Below are positions 10,701 to 25,700 of a stretch of DNA of 64,000 nucleotides, piece after piece. Within the stretch, counting starts at the first letter, position 1. Each line of letters opens with the position of its first letter. The stretch covers positions 1 through 64,000 of the forward strand of contig CAXHUQ010000905.1 in the NCBI GenBank assembly GCA_964020085.1, in the 5' to 3' direction. The notes below the pieces were generated by a model, which worked only from the letters and a program-made list of their open reading frames with translations, was not told where the DNA came from and ran no database searches. A program made the translations under genes and the position numbers. Source of the stretch: Micromussa lordhowensis. Its lineage: Eukaryota; Cnidaria; Anthozoa; Scleractinia; Lobophylliidae.

Positions 10701-13700
10701 CGCTTACTCCTAATTGTGGCCTAGTTTGCTTGAAGTTCAATCGATTCTCGATGTACGAAGCTCTTGTTCGGTCCATTTAGGACGATGCAGGCCTTCACAG
10801 AAAGCCATAGTTCAGCTCTCCGCTGCGGTTTTGATATGTGGAGGTTTGTGTTGACAAGACGCGAACTTTTTGTTGGAAGCACGGTTATTTTAATTGTACA
10901 ATTCCTGATTGGATGAAAAGACGTTGGATGTAGTCTTTTTGGCCTCAAAAGCCATACAGGAGAGTAATTTCCTTTTAGATGGAGATGCGCAGATGGTACT
11001 CTCGAGACGACATGGCCATATTTATGCACAGTTATATATTTCGGTGCATAGTCTTAACACGGTATTCATAACATCAGACATACATCAGTTAAAAAAAAGA
11101 AAATAGGTTGTAGCGTGAACTCACTACCAGTCTATAGCCATTCAAAGTTATTTCGTGTAGTAGCACATTGATAAAGAAGGAATTACTCTGTCTTTAAGAT
11201 ACACAGAGCTAAATTCCTCGGCAAAGGGACGTTTCCAGCATTCAGCTGGATCCAACAATCCCAACAAGCCCGGAAGGGGCTGGCTGGCTGGCTGTCTGCC
11301 TGCCTGCCTGCCAACGAAATGGCTTGGGTGCAAACTGTGTCGATGAACGGGAACGTCCAACACATGTGGGATGCGTTGTCTGTAATACTTAAAATAAACT
11401 CACGACAGCTGAAAAACAACGCATTTCAATTCTCTTGGCAGTCTAGCAACTTGCCAAGCTCTATGCTGATCTATCGAACTAACAATTTGCTTGAATCTAG
11501 TCCATTTTAACTTGTCTGACATGCACGCACTCTCAGTCGGACCTCCAAACTTCAAAAACTATCCACCCCGACTATTTATGCTAATATTCCCAAGGGACGT
11601 CAGGGTGGCCAAATGGTTAACGTGGTGCGCTACGAAGACAGCGAAGGTCGCAGGTCGTGGGTTCGAATCACACTACCGCATAGGGGTTATTCTCAAACTG
11701 GCTTGGGGGCCGAATAACCTCTCCCCGGCTACGTGGTACGTGGAGATTTGGGTCTGCGAACAAGGAATTACTCTCAAACTGGCTTGGGGGCCGAGTAATT
11801 CCTCCCCCAAGAAGTCCTGCGAGGTTTTTTTGGTTTTTATTTCTGCTTGTCTTGATTTTCCTGATCATTTTTTTTTCCTTTTTCCTGCTCGTAATTCCTT
11901 GTTAGTTTTGCTTTTCCCTAATTTCGGTATTTTTTTAACTTTTCATCAGCGCTAGAAACGGAAAAACAAGAAGCGTTTTGCGGCATTATGGCTTCCTAAG
12001 ATTTTTAATTTAGCCCGCGGTGAAATTTTAAGTTACTTTCTTTGTTTTCTTGGCTTAAACTCACTTCTACCAAACATAGGTTGTATTTGATTTTATTTGA
12101 TGTGACTTGATTGCAGAATAATTCTTCAATGATCAACTGTTTCATCAAGTCGCAACCTGCCAGAAACTACATTATCGCGTGTTCAGTGTACTATTTCTTT
12201 GGCATTTGAGATCATCTGGTTCAGAGCGACAACAACGTTTGAACTCCACGAGGGTGTTCACGTCTTAAAACATGGCCACGAACAGAGTGAAAGGAAATCT
12301 CGTCAAAGACCGACCGATCGTGAGTAGCATTTCCTTGCTTTCTCCAATTGAGGCGTTTTCGGGCTAGCTAACTATGAGAAAAAACTGTCTGTCATTCGCT
12401 AGCGGGAGAGAGATTTGTTTGTGTGACTACCGGTCGATGATCATTGACGTAGGGACAACATACGGAGTGTTCGCTTACTCCTAATTGTGGCCTAGTTTGC
12501 TTGAAGTTCAATCGATTCTCGATGTACGAAGCTCTTGTTCGGTCCATTTAGGACGATGCAGGCCTTCACAGAAAGCCATAGTTCAGCTCTCCGCTGCGGT
12601 TTTGATATGTGGAGGTTTGTGTTGACAAGACGCGAACTTTTTGTTGGAAGCACGGTTATTTTAATTGTACAATTCCTGATTGGATGAAAAGACGTTGGAT
12701 GTAGTCTTTTTGGCCTCAAAAGCCATACAGGAGAGTAATTTCCTTTTAGATGGAGATGCGCAGATGGTACTCTCGAGACGACATGGCCATATTTATGCAC
12801 AGTTATATATTTCGGTGCATAGTCTTAACACGGTATTCATAACATCAGACATACATCAGTTAAAAAAAAGAAAATAGGTTGTAGCGTGAACTCACTACCA
12901 GTCTATAGCCATTCAAAGTTATTTCGTGTAGTAGCACATTGATAAAGAAGGAATTACTCTGTCTTTAAGATAAACAGAGCTAAATTCCTCGGCAAAGGGA
13001 CGTTTCCAGCATTCAGCTGGATCCAACAATCCCAACAAGCCCGGAAGGGGCTGGCTGGCTGGCTGTCTGCCTGCCTGCCTGCCAACGAAATGGCTTGGGT
13101 GCAAACTGTGTCGATGAACGGGAACGTCCAACACATGTGGGATGCGTTGTCTGTAATACTTAAAATAAACTCACGACAGCTGAAAAACAACGCATTTCAA
13201 TTCTCTTGGCAGTCTAGCAACTTGCCAAGCTCTATGCTGATCTATCGAACTAACAATTTGCTTGAATCTAGTCCATTTTAACTTGTCTGACATGCACGCA
13301 CTCTCAGTCGGACCTCCAAACTTCAAAAACTATCCACCCCGACTATTTATGCTAATATTCCCAAGGGACGTCAGGGTGGCCAAATGGTTAACGTGGTGCG
13401 CTACGAAGACAGCGAAGGTCGCAGGTCGTGGGTTCGAATCACACTACCGCATAGGGGTTATTCTCAAACTGGCTTGGGGGCCGAATAACCTCTCCCCGGC
13501 TACGTGGTACGTGGAGATTTGGGTCTGCGAACAAGGAATTACTCTCAAACTGGCTTGGGGGCCGAGTAATTCCTCCCCCAAGAAGTCCTGCGAGGTTTTT
13601 TTGGTTTTTATTTCTGCTTGTCTTGATTTTCCTGATCATTTTTTTTTTCCTTTTTCCTGCTCGTAATTCCTTGTTAGTTTTGCTTTTCCCTACTTTCGGT

Positions 13701-16700
13701 ATTTTTTTAACTTTTCATCAGCGCTAGAAACGGAAAAACAAGAAGCCTTTTGCGGCATTATGGCTTCCTAAGATTTTTAATTTAGCCCGCGGTGAAATTT
13801 TAAGTTACTTTCTTTGTTTTCTTGGCTTAAACTCACTTCTACCAAACATAGGTTGTATTTGATTTTATTTGATGTGACTTGATTGCAGAATAATTCTTCA
13901 ATGATCAACTGTTTCATCAAGTCGCAACCTGCCAGAAACTACATTATCGCGTGTTCAGTGTACTATTTCTTTGGCATTTGAGATCATCTGGTTCAGAGCG
14001 ACAACAACGTTTGAACTCCACGAGGGTGTTCACGTCTTAAAACATGGCCACGAACAGAGTGAAAGGAAATCTCGTCAAAGACCGACCGATCGTGAGTAGC
14101 ATTTCCTTGCTTTCTCCAATTGAGGCGTTTTCGGGCTAGCTAACTATGAGAAAAAACTGTCTGTCATTCGCTAGCGGGAGAGAGATTTGTTTGTGTGACT
14201 ACCGGTCGATGATCATTGACGTAGGGACAACATACGGAGTGTTCGCTTACTCCTAATTGTGGCCTAGTTTGCTTGAAGTTCAATCGATTCTCGATGTACG
14301 AAGCTCTTGTTCGGTCCATTTAGGACGATGCAGGCCTTCACAGAAAGCCATAGTTCAGCTCTCCGCTGCGGTTTTGATATGTGGAGGTTTGTGTTGACAA
14401 GACGCGAACTTTTTGTTGGAAGCACGGTTATTTTAATTGTACAATTCCTGATTGGATGAAAAGACGTTGGATGTAGTCTTTTTGGCCTCAAAAGCCATAC
14501 AGGAGAGTAATTTCCTTTTAGATGGAGATGCGCAGATGGTACTCTCGAGACGACATGGCCATATTTATGCACAGTTATATATTTCGGTGCATAGTCTTAA
14601 CACGGTATTCATAACATCAGACATACATCAGTTAAAAAAAAGAAAATAGGTTGTAGCGTGAACTCACTACCAGTCTATAGCCATTCAAAGTTATTTCGTG
14701 TAGTAGCACATTGATAAAGAAGGAATTACTCTGTCTTTAAGATACACAGAGCTAAATTCCTCGGCAAAGGGACGTTTCCAGCATTCAGCTGGATCCAACA
14801 ATCCCAACAAGCCCGGAAGGGGCTGGCTGGCTGGCTGTCTGCCTGCCTGCCTGCCAACGAAATGGCTTGGGTGCAAACTGTGTCGATGAACGGGAACGTC
14901 CAACACATGTGGGATGCGTTGTCTGTAATACTTAAAATAAACTCACGACAGCTGAAAAACAACGCATTTCAATTCTCTTGGCAGTCTAGCAACTTGCCAA
15001 GCTCTATGCTGATCTATCGAACTAACAATTTGCTTGAATCTAGTCCATTTTAACTTGTCTGACATGCACGCACTCTCAGTCGGACCTCCAAACTTCAAAA
15101 ACTATCCACCCCGACTATTTATGCTAATATTCCCAAGGGACGTCAGGGTGGCCAAATGGTTAACGTGGTGCGCTACGAAGACAGCGAAGGTCGCAGGTCG
15201 TGGGTTCGAATCACACTACCGCATAGGGGTTATTCTCAAACTGGCTTGGGGGCCGAATAACCTCTCCCCGGCTACGTGGTACGTGGAGATTTGGGTCTGC
15301 GAACAAGGAATTACTCTCAAACTGGCTTGGGGGCCGAGTAATTCCTCCCCCAAGAAGTCCTGCGAGGTTTTTTTGGTTTTTATTTCTGCTTGTCTTGATT
15401 TTCCTGATCATTTTTTTTTCCTTTTTCCTGCTCGTAATTCCTTGTTAGTTTTGCTTTTCCCTAATTTCGGTATTTTTTTAACTTTTCATCAGCGCTAGAA
15501 ACGGAAAAACAAGAAGCGTTTTGCGGCATTATGGCTTCCTAAGATTTTTAATTTAGCCCGCGGTGAAATTTTAAGTTACTTTCTTTGTTTTCTTGGCTTA
15601 AACTCACTTCTACCAAACATAGGTTGTATTTGATTTTATTTGATGTGACTTGATTGCAGAATAATTCTTCAATGATCAACTGTTTCATCAAGTCGCAACC
15701 TGCCAGAAACTACATTATCGCGTGTTCAGTGTACTATTTCTTTGGCATTTGAGATCATCTGGTTCAGAGCGACAACAACGTTTGAACTCCACGAGGGTGT
15801 TCACGTCTTAAAACATGGCCACGAACAGAGTGAAAGGAAATCTCGTCAAAGACCGACCGATCGTGAGTAGCATTTCCTTGCTTTCTCCAATTGAGGCGTT
15901 TTCGGGCTAGCTAACTATGAGAAAAAACTGTCTGTCATTCGCTAGCGGGAGAGAGATTTGTTTGTGTGACTACCGGTCGATGATCATTGACGTAGGGACA
16001 ACATACGGAGTGTTCGCTTACTCCTAATTGTGGCCTAGTTTGCTTGAAGTTCAATCGATTCTCGATGTACGAAGCTCTTGTTCGGTCCATTTAGGACGAT
16101 GCAGGCCTTCACAGAAAGCCATAGTTCAGCTCTCCGCTGCGGTTTTGATATGTGGAGGTTTGTGTTGACAAGACGCGAACTTTTTGTTGGAAGCACGGTT
16201 ATTTTAATTGTACAATTCCTGATTGGATGAAAAGACGTTGGATGTAGTCTTTTTGGCCTCAAAAGCCATACAGGAGAGTAATTTCCTTTTAGATGGAGAT
16301 GCGCAGATGGTACTCTCGAGACGACATGGCCATATTTATGCACAGTTATATATTTCGGTGCATAGTCTTAACACGGTATTCATAACATCAGACATACATC
16401 AGTTAAAAAAAAGAAAATAGGTTGTAGCGTGAACTCACTACCAGTCTATAGCCATTCAAAGTTATTTCGTGTAGTAGCACATTGATAAAGAAGGAATTAC
16501 TCTGTCTTTAAGATAAACAGAGCTAAATTCCTCGGCAAAGGGACGTTTCCAGCATTCAGCTGGATCCAACAATCCCAACAAGCCCGGAAGGGGCTGGCTG
16601 GCTGGCTGTCTGCCTGCCTGCCTGCCAACGAAATGGCTTGGGTGCAAACTGTGTCGATGAACGGGAACGTCCAACACATGTGGGATGCGTTGTCTGTAAT

Positions 16701-19700
16701 ACTTAAAATAAACTCACGACAGCTGAAAAACAACGCATTTCAATTCTCTTGGCAGTCTAGCAACTTGCCAAGCTCTATGCTGATCTATCGAACTAACAAT
16801 TTGCTTGAATCTAGTCCATTTTAACTTGTCTGACATGCACGCACTCTCAGTCGGACCTCCAAACTTCAAAAACTATCCACCCCGACTATTTATGCTAATA
16901 TTCCCAAGGGACGTCAGGGTGGCCAAATGGTTAACGTGGTGCGCTACGAAGACAGCGAAGGTCGCAGGTCGTGGGTTCGAATCACACTACCGCATAGGGG
17001 TTATTCTCAAACTGGCTTGGGGGCCGAATAACCTCTCCCCGGCTACGTGGTACGTGGAGATTTGGGTCTGCGAACAAGGAATTACTCTCAAACTGGCTTG
17101 GGGGCCGAGTAATTCCTCCCCCAAGAAGTCCTGCGAGGTTTTTTTGGTTTTTATTTCTGCTTGTCTTGATTTTCCTGATCATTTTTTTTTTCCTTTTTCC
17201 TGCTCGTAATTCCTTGTTAGTTTTGCTTTTCCCTACTTTCGGTATTTTTTTAACTTTTCATCAGCGCTAGAAACGGAAAAACAAGAAGCCTTTTGCGGCA
17301 TTATGGCTTCCTAAGATTTTTAATTTAGCCCGCGGTGAAATTTTAAGTTACTTTCTTTGTTTTCTTGGCTTAAACTCACTTCTACCAAACATAGGTTGTA
17401 TTTGATTTTATTTGATGTGACTTGATTGCAGAATAATTCTTCAATGATCAACTGTTTCATCAAGTCGCAACCTGCCAGAAACTACATTATCGCGTGTTCA
17501 GTGTACTATTTCTTTGGCATTTGAGATCATCTGGTTCAGAGCGACAACAACGTTTGAACTCCACGAGGGTGTTCACGTCTTAAAACATGGCCACGAACAG
17601 AGTGAAAGGAAATCTCGTCAAAGACCGACCGATCGTGAGTAGCATTTCCTTGCTTTCTCCAATTGAGGCGTTTTCGGGCTAGCTAACTATGAGAAAAAAC
17701 TGTCTGTCATTCGCTAGCGGGAGAGAGATTTGTTTGTGTGACTACCGGTCGATGATCATTGACGTAGGGACAACATACGGAGTGTTCGCTTACTCCTAAT
17801 TGTGGCCTAGTTTGCTTGAAGTTCAATCGATTCTCGATGTACGAAGCTCTTGTTCGGTCCATTTAGGACGATGCAGGCCTTCACAGAAAGCCATAGTTCA
17901 GCTCTCCGCTGCGGTTTTGATATGTGGAGGTTTGTGTTGACAAGACGCGAACTTTTTGTTGGAAGCACGGTTATTTTAATTGTACAATTCCTGATTGGAT
18001 GAAAAGACGTTGGATGTAGTCTTTTTGGCCTCAAAAGCCATACAGGAGAGTAATTTCCTTTTAGATGGAGATGCGCAGATGGTACTCTCGAGACGACATG
18101 GCCATATTTATGCACAGTTATATATTTCGGTGCATAGTCTTAACACGGTATTCATAACATCAGACATACATCAGTTAAAAAAAAGAAAATAGGTTGTAGC
18201 GTGAACTCACTACCAGTCTATAGCCATTCAAAGTTATTTCGTGTAGTAGCACATTGATAAAGAAGGAATTACTCTGTCTTTAAGATAAACAGAGCTAAAT
18301 TCCTCGGCAAAGGGACGTTTCCAGCATTCAGCTGGATCCAACAATCCCAACAAGCCCGGAAGGGGCTGGCTGGCTGGCTGTCTGCCTGCCTGCCTGCCAA
18401 CGAAATGGCTTGGGTGCAAACTGTGTCGATGAACGGGAACGTCCAACACATGTGGGATGCGTTGTCTGTAATACTTAAAATAAACTCACGACAGCTGAAA
18501 AACAACGCATTTCAATTCTCTTGGCAGTCTAGCAACTTGCCAAGCTCTATGCTGATCTATCGAACTAACAATTTGCTTGAATCTAGTCCATTTTAACTTG
18601 TCTGACATGCACGCACTCTCAGTCGGACCTCCAAACTTCAAAAACTATCCACCCCGACTATTTATGCTAATATTCCCAAGGGACGTCAGGGTGGCCAAAT
18701 GGTTAACGTGGTGCGCTACGAAGACAGCGAAGGTCGCAGGTCGTGGGTTCGAATCACACTACCGCATAGGGGTTATTCTCAAACTGGCTTGGGGGCCGAA
18801 TAACCTCTCCCCGGCTACGTGGTACGTGGAGATTTGGGTCTGCGAACAAGGAATTACTCTCAAACTGGCTTGGGGGCCGAGTAATTCCTCCCCCAAGAAG
18901 TCCTGCGAGGTTTTTTTGGTTTTTATTTCTGCTTGTCTTGATTTTCCTGATCATTTTTTTTTTCCTTTTTCCTGCTCGTAATTCCTTGTTAGTTTTGCTT
19001 TTCCCTACTTTCGGTATTTTTTTAACTTTTCATCAGCGCTAGAAACGGAAAAACAAGAAGCCTTTTGCGGCATTATGGCTTCCTAAGATTTTTAATTTAG
19101 CCCGCGGTGAAATTTTAAGTTACTTTCTTTGTTTTCTTGGCTTAAACTCACTTCTACCAAACATAGGTTGTATTTGATTTTATTTGATGTGACTTGATTG
19201 CAGAATAATTCTTCAATGATCAACTGTTTCATCAAGTCGCAACCTGCCAGAAACTACATTATCGCGTGTTCAGTGTACTATTTCTTTGGCATTTGAGATC
19301 ATCTGGTTCAGAGCGACAACAACGTTTGAACTCCACGAGGGTGTTCACGTCTTAAAACATGGCCACGAACAGAGTGAAAGGAAATCTCGTCAAAGACCGA
19401 CCGATCGTGAGTAGCATTTCCTTGCTTTCTCCAATTGAGGCGTTTTCGGGCTAGCTAACTATGAGAAAAAACTGTCTGTCATTCGCTAGCGGGAGAGAGA
19501 TTTGTTTGTGTGACTACCGGTCGATGATCATTGACGTAGGGACAACATACGGAGTGTTCGCTTACTCCTAATTGTGGCCTAGTTTGCTTGAAGTTCAATC
19601 GATTCTCGATGTACGAAGCTCTTGTTCGGTCCATTTAGGACGATGCAGGCCTTCACAGAAAGCCATAGTTCAGCTCTCCGCTGCGGTTTTGATATGTGGA

Positions 19701-22700
19701 GGTTTGTGTTGACAAGACGCGAACTTTTTGTTGGAAGCACGGTTATTTTAATTGTACAATTCCTGATTGGATGAAAAGACGTTGGATGTAGTCTTTTTGG
19801 CCTCAAAAGCCATACAGGAGAGTAATTTCCTTTTAGATGGAGATGCGCAGATGGTACTCTCGAGACGACATGGCCATATTTATGCACAGTTATATATTTC
19901 GGTGCATAGTCTTAACACGGTATTCATAACATCAGACATACATCAGTTAAAAAAAAGAAAATAGGTTGTAGCGTGAACTCACTACCAGTCTATAGCCATT
20001 CAAAGTTATTTCGTGTAGTAGCACATTGATAAAGAAGGAATTACTCTGTCTTTAAGATACACAGAGCTAAATTCCTCGGCAAAGGGACGTTTCCAGCATT
20101 CAGCTGGATCCAACAATCCCAACAAGCCCGGAAGGGGCTGGCTGGCTGGCTGTCTGCCTGCCTGCCTGCCAACGAAATGGCTTGGGTGCAAACTGTGTCG
20201 ATGAACGGGAACGTCCAACACATGTGGGATGCGTTGTCTGTAATACTTAAAATAAACTCACGACAGCTGAAAAACAACGCATTTCAATTCTCTTGGCAGT
20301 CTAGCAACTTGCCAAGCTCTATGCTGATCTATCGAACTAACAATTTGCTTGAATCTAGTCCATTTTAACTTGTCTGACATGCACGCACTCTCAGTCGGAC
20401 CTCCAAACTTCAAAAACTATCCACCCCGACTATTTATGCTAATATTCCCAAGGGACGTCAGGGTGGCCAAATGGTTAACGTGGTGCGCTACGAAGACAGC
20501 GAAGGTCGCAGGTCGTGGGTTCGAATCACACTACCGCATAGGGGTTATTCTCAAACTGGCTTGGGGGCCGAATAACCTCTCCCCGGCTACGTGGTACGTG
20601 GAGATTTGGGTCTGCGAACAAGGAATTACTCTCAAACTGGCTTGGGGGCCGAGTAATTCCTCCCCCAAGAAGTCCTGCGAGGTTTTTTTGGTTTTTATTT
20701 CTGCTTGTCTTGATTTTCCTGATCATTTTTTTTTCCTTTTTCCTGCTCGTAATTCCTTGTTAGTTTTGCTTTTCCCTAATTTCGGTATTTTTTTAACTTT
20801 TCATCAGCGCTAGAAACGGAAAAACAAGAAGCGTTTTGCGGCATTATGGCTTCCTAAGATTTTTAATTTAGCCCGCGGTGAAATTTTAAGTTACTTTCTT
20901 TGTTTTCTTGGCTTAAACTCACTTCTACCAAACATAGGTTGTATTTGATTTTATTTGATGTGACTTGATTGCAGAATAATTCTTCAATGATCAACTGTTT
21001 CATCAAGTCGCAACCTGCCAGAAACTACATTATCGCGTGTTCAGTGTACTATTTCTTTGGCATTTGAGATCATCTGGTTCAGAGCGACAACAACGTTTGA
21101 ACTCCACGAGGGTGTTCACGTCTTAAAACATGGCCACGAACAGAGTGAAAGGAAATCTCGTCAAAGACCGACCGATCGTGAGTAGCATTTCCTTGCTTTC
21201 TCCAATTGAGGCGTTTTCGGGCTAGCTAACTATGAGAAAAAACTGTCTGTCATTCGCTAGCGGGAGAGAGATTTGTTTGTGTGACTACCGGTCGATGATC
21301 ATTGACGTAGGGACAACATACGGAGTGTTCGCTTACTCCTAATTGTGGCCTAGTTTGCTTGAAGTTCAATCGATTCTCGATGTACGAAGCTCTTGTTCGG
21401 TCCATTTAGGACGATGCAGGCCTTCACAGAAAGCCATAGTTCAGCTCTCCGCTGCGGTTTTGATATGTGGAGGTTTGTGTTGACAAGACGCGAACTTTTT
21501 GTTGGAAGCACGGTTATTTTAATTGTACAATTCCTGATTGGATGAAAAGACGTTGGATGTAGTCTTTTTGGCCTCAAAAGCCATACAGGAGAGTAATTTC
21601 CTTTTAGATGGAGATGCGCAGATGGTACTCTCGAGACGACATGGCCATATTTATGCACAGTTATATATTTCGGTGCATAGTCTTAACACGGTATTCATAA
21701 CATCAGACATACATCAGTTAAAAAAAAGAAAATAGGTTGTAGCGTGAACTCACTACCAGTCTATAGCCATTCAAAGTTATTTCGTGTAGTAGCACATTGA
21801 TAAAGAAGGAATTACTCTGTCTTTAAGATAAACAGAGCTAAATTCCTCGGCAAAGGGACGTTTCCAGCATTCAGCTGGATCCAACAATCCCAACAAGCCC
21901 GGAAGGGGCTGGCTGGCTGGCTGTCTGCCTGCCTGCCTGCCAACGAAATGGCTTGGGTGCAAACTGTGTCGATGAACGGGAACGTCCAACACATGTGGGA
22001 TGCGTTGTCTGTAATACTTAAAATAAACTCACGACAGCTGAAAAACAACGCATTTCAATTCTCTTGGCAGTCTAGCAACTTGCCAAGCTCTATGCTGATC
22101 TATCGAACTAACAATTTGCTTGAATCTAGTCCATTTTAACTTGTCTGACATGCACGCACTCTCAGTCGGACCTCCAAACTTCAAAAACTATCCACCCCGA
22201 CTATTTATGCTAATATTCCCAAGGGACGTCAGGGTGGCCAAATGGTTAACGTGGTGCGCTACGAAGACAGCGAAGGTCGCAGGTCGTGGGTTCGAATCAC
22301 ACTACCGCATAGGGGTTATTCTCAAACTGGCTTGGGGGCCGAATAACCTCTCCCCGGCTACGTGGTACGTGGAGATTTGGGTCTGCGAACAAGGAATTAC
22401 TCTCAAACTGGCTTGGGGGCCGAGTAATTCCTCCCCCAAGAAGTCCTGCGAGGTTTTTTTGGTTTTTATTTCTGCTTGTCTTGATTTTCCTGATCATTTT
22501 TTTTTTCCTTTTTCCTGCTCGTAATTCCTTGTTAGTTTTGCTTTTCCCTACTTTCGGTATTTTTTTAACTTTTCATCAGCGCTAGAAACGGAAAAACAAG
22601 AAGCCTTTTGCGGCATTATGGCTTCCTAAGATTTTTAATTTAGCCCGCGGTGAAATTTTAAGTTACTTTCTTTGTTTTCTTGGCTTAAACTCACTTCTAC

Positions 22701-25700
22701 CAAACATAGGTTGTATTTGATTTTATTTGATGTGACTTGATTGCAGAATAATTCTTCAATGATCAACTGTTTCATCAAGTCGCAACCTGCCAGAAACTAC
22801 ATTATCGCGTGTTCAGTGTACTATTTCTTTGGCATTTGAGATCATCTGGTTCAGAGCGACAACAACGTTTGAACTCCACGAGGGTGTTCACGTCTTAAAA
22901 CATGGCCACGAACAGAGTGAAAGGAAATCTCGTCAAAGACCGACCGATCGTGAGTAGCATTTCCTTGCTTTCTCCAATTGAGGCGTTTTCGGGCTAGCTA
23001 ACTATGAGAAAAAACTGTCTGTCATTCGCTAGCGGGAGAGAGATTTGTTTGTGTGACTACCGGTCGATGATCATTGACGTAGGGACAACATACGGAGTGT
23101 TCGCTTACTCCTAATTGTGGCCTAGTTTGCTTGAAGTTCAATCGATTCTCGATGTACGAAGCTCTTGTTCGGTCCATTTAGGACGATGCAGGCCTTCACA
23201 GAAAGCCATAGTTCAGCTCTCCGCTGCGGTTTTGATATGTGGAGGTTTGTGTTGACAAGACGCGAACTTTTTGTTGGAAGCACGGTTATTTTAATTGTAC
23301 AATTCCTGATTGGATGAAAAGACGTTGGATGTAGTCTTTTTGGCCTCAAAAGCCATACAGGAGAGTAATTTCCTTTTAGATGGAGATGCGCAGATGGTAC
23401 TCTCGAGACGACATGGCCATATTTATGCACAGTTATATATTTCGGTGCATAGTCTTAACACGGTATTCATAACATCAGACATACATCAGTTAAAAAAAAG
23501 AAAATAGGTTGTAGCGTGAACTCACTACCAGTCTATAGCCATTCAAAGTTATTTCGTGTAGTAGCACATTGATAAAGAAGGAATTACTCTGTCTTTAAGA
23601 TACACAGAGCTAAATTCCTCGGCAAAGGGACGTTTCCAGCATTCAGCTGGATCCAACAATCCCAACAAGCCCGGAAGGGGCTGGCTGGCTGGCTGTCTGC
23701 CTGCCTGCCTGCCAACGAAATGGCTTGGGTGCAAACTGTGTCGATGAACGGGAACGTCCAACACATGTGGGATGCGTTGTCTGTAATACTTAAAATAAAC
23801 TCACGACAGCTGAAAAACAACGCATTTCAATTCTCTTGGCAGTCTAGCAACTTGCCAAGCTCTATGCTGATCTATCGAACTAACAATTTGCTTGAATCTA
23901 GTCCATTTTAACTTGTCTGACATGCACGCACTCTCAGTCGGACCTCCAAACTTCAAAAACTATCCACCCCGACTATTTATGCTAATATTCCCAAGGGACG
24001 TCAGGGTGGCCAAATGGTTAACGTGGTGCGCTACGAAGACAGCGAAGGTCGCAGGTCGTGGGTTCGAATCACACTACCGCATAGGGGTTATTCTCAAACT
24101 GGCTTGGGGGCCGAATAACCTCTCCCCGGCTACGTGGTACGTGGAGATTTGGGTCTGCGAACAAGGAATTACTCTCAAACTGGCTTGGGGGCCGAGTAAT
24201 TCCTCCCCCAAGAAGTCCTGCGAGGTTTTTTGGTTTTTATTTCTGCTTGTCTTGATTTTCCTGATCATTTTTTTTTCCTTTTTCCTGCTCGTAATTCCTT
24301 GTTAGTTTTGCTTTTCCCTACTTTCGGTATTTTTTTAACTTTTCATCAGCGCTAGAAACGGAAAAACAAGAAGCGTTTTGCGGCATTATGGCTTCCTAAG
24401 ATTTTTAATTTAGCCCGCGGTGAAATTTTAAGTTACTTTCTTTGTTTTCTTGGCTTAAACTCACTTCTACCAAACATAGGTTGTATTTGATTTTATTTGA
24501 TGTGACTTGATTGCAGAATAATTCTTCAATGATCAACTGTTTCATCAAGTCGCAACCTGCCAGAAACTACATTATCGCGTGTTCAGTGTACTATTTCTTT
24601 GGCATTTGAGATCATCTGGTTCAGAGCGACAACAACGTTTGAACTCCACGAGGGTGTTCACGTCTTAAAACATGGCCACGAACAGAGTGAAAGGAAATCT
24701 CGTCAAAGACCAACCGATCGTGAGTAGCATTTCCTTGCTTTCTCCAATTGAGGCGTTTTCGGGCTAGCTAACTATGAGAAAAAACTGTCTGTCATTCGCT
24801 AGCGGGAGAGAGATTTGTTTGTGTGACTACCGGTCGATGATCATTGACGTAGGGACAACATACGGAGTGTTCGCTTACTCCTAATTGTGGCCTAGTTTGC
24901 TTGAAGTTCAATCGATTCTCGATGTACGAAGCTCTTGTTCGGTCCATTTAGGACGATGCAGGCCTTCACAGAAAGCCATAGTTCAGCTCTCCGCTGCGGT
25001 TTTGATATGTGGAGGTTTGTGTTGACAAGACGCGAACTTTTTGTTGGAAGCACGGTTATTTTAATTGTACAATTCCTGATTGGATGAAAAGACGTTGGAT
25101 GTAGTCTTTTTGGCCTCAAAAGCCATACAGGAGAGTAATTTCCTTTTAGATGGAGATGCGCAGATGGTACTCTCGAGACGACATGGCCATATTTATGCAC
25201 AGTTATATATTTCGGTGCATAGTCTTAACACGGTATTCATAACATCAGACATACATCAGTTAAAAAAAAGAAAATAGGTTGTAGCGTGAACTCACTACCA
25301 GTCTATAGCCATTCAAAGTTATTTCGTGTAGTAGCACATTGATAAAGAAGGAATTACTCTGTCTTTAAGATAAACAGAGCTAAATTCCTCGGCAAAGGGA
25401 CGTTTCCAGCATTCAGCTGGATCCAACAATCCCAACAAGCCCGGAAGGGGCTGGCTGGCTGGCTGGCTGTCTGCCTGCCTGCCTGCCAACGAAATGGCTT
25501 GGGTGCAAACTGTGTCGATGAACGGGAACGTCCAACACATGTGGGATGCGTTGTCTGTAATACTTAAAATAAACTCACGACAGCTGAAAAACAACGCATT
25601 TCAATTCTCTTGGCAGTCTAGCAACTTGCCAAGCTCTATGCTGATCTATCGAACTAACAATTTGCTTGAATCTAGTCCATTTTAACTTGTCTGACATGCA

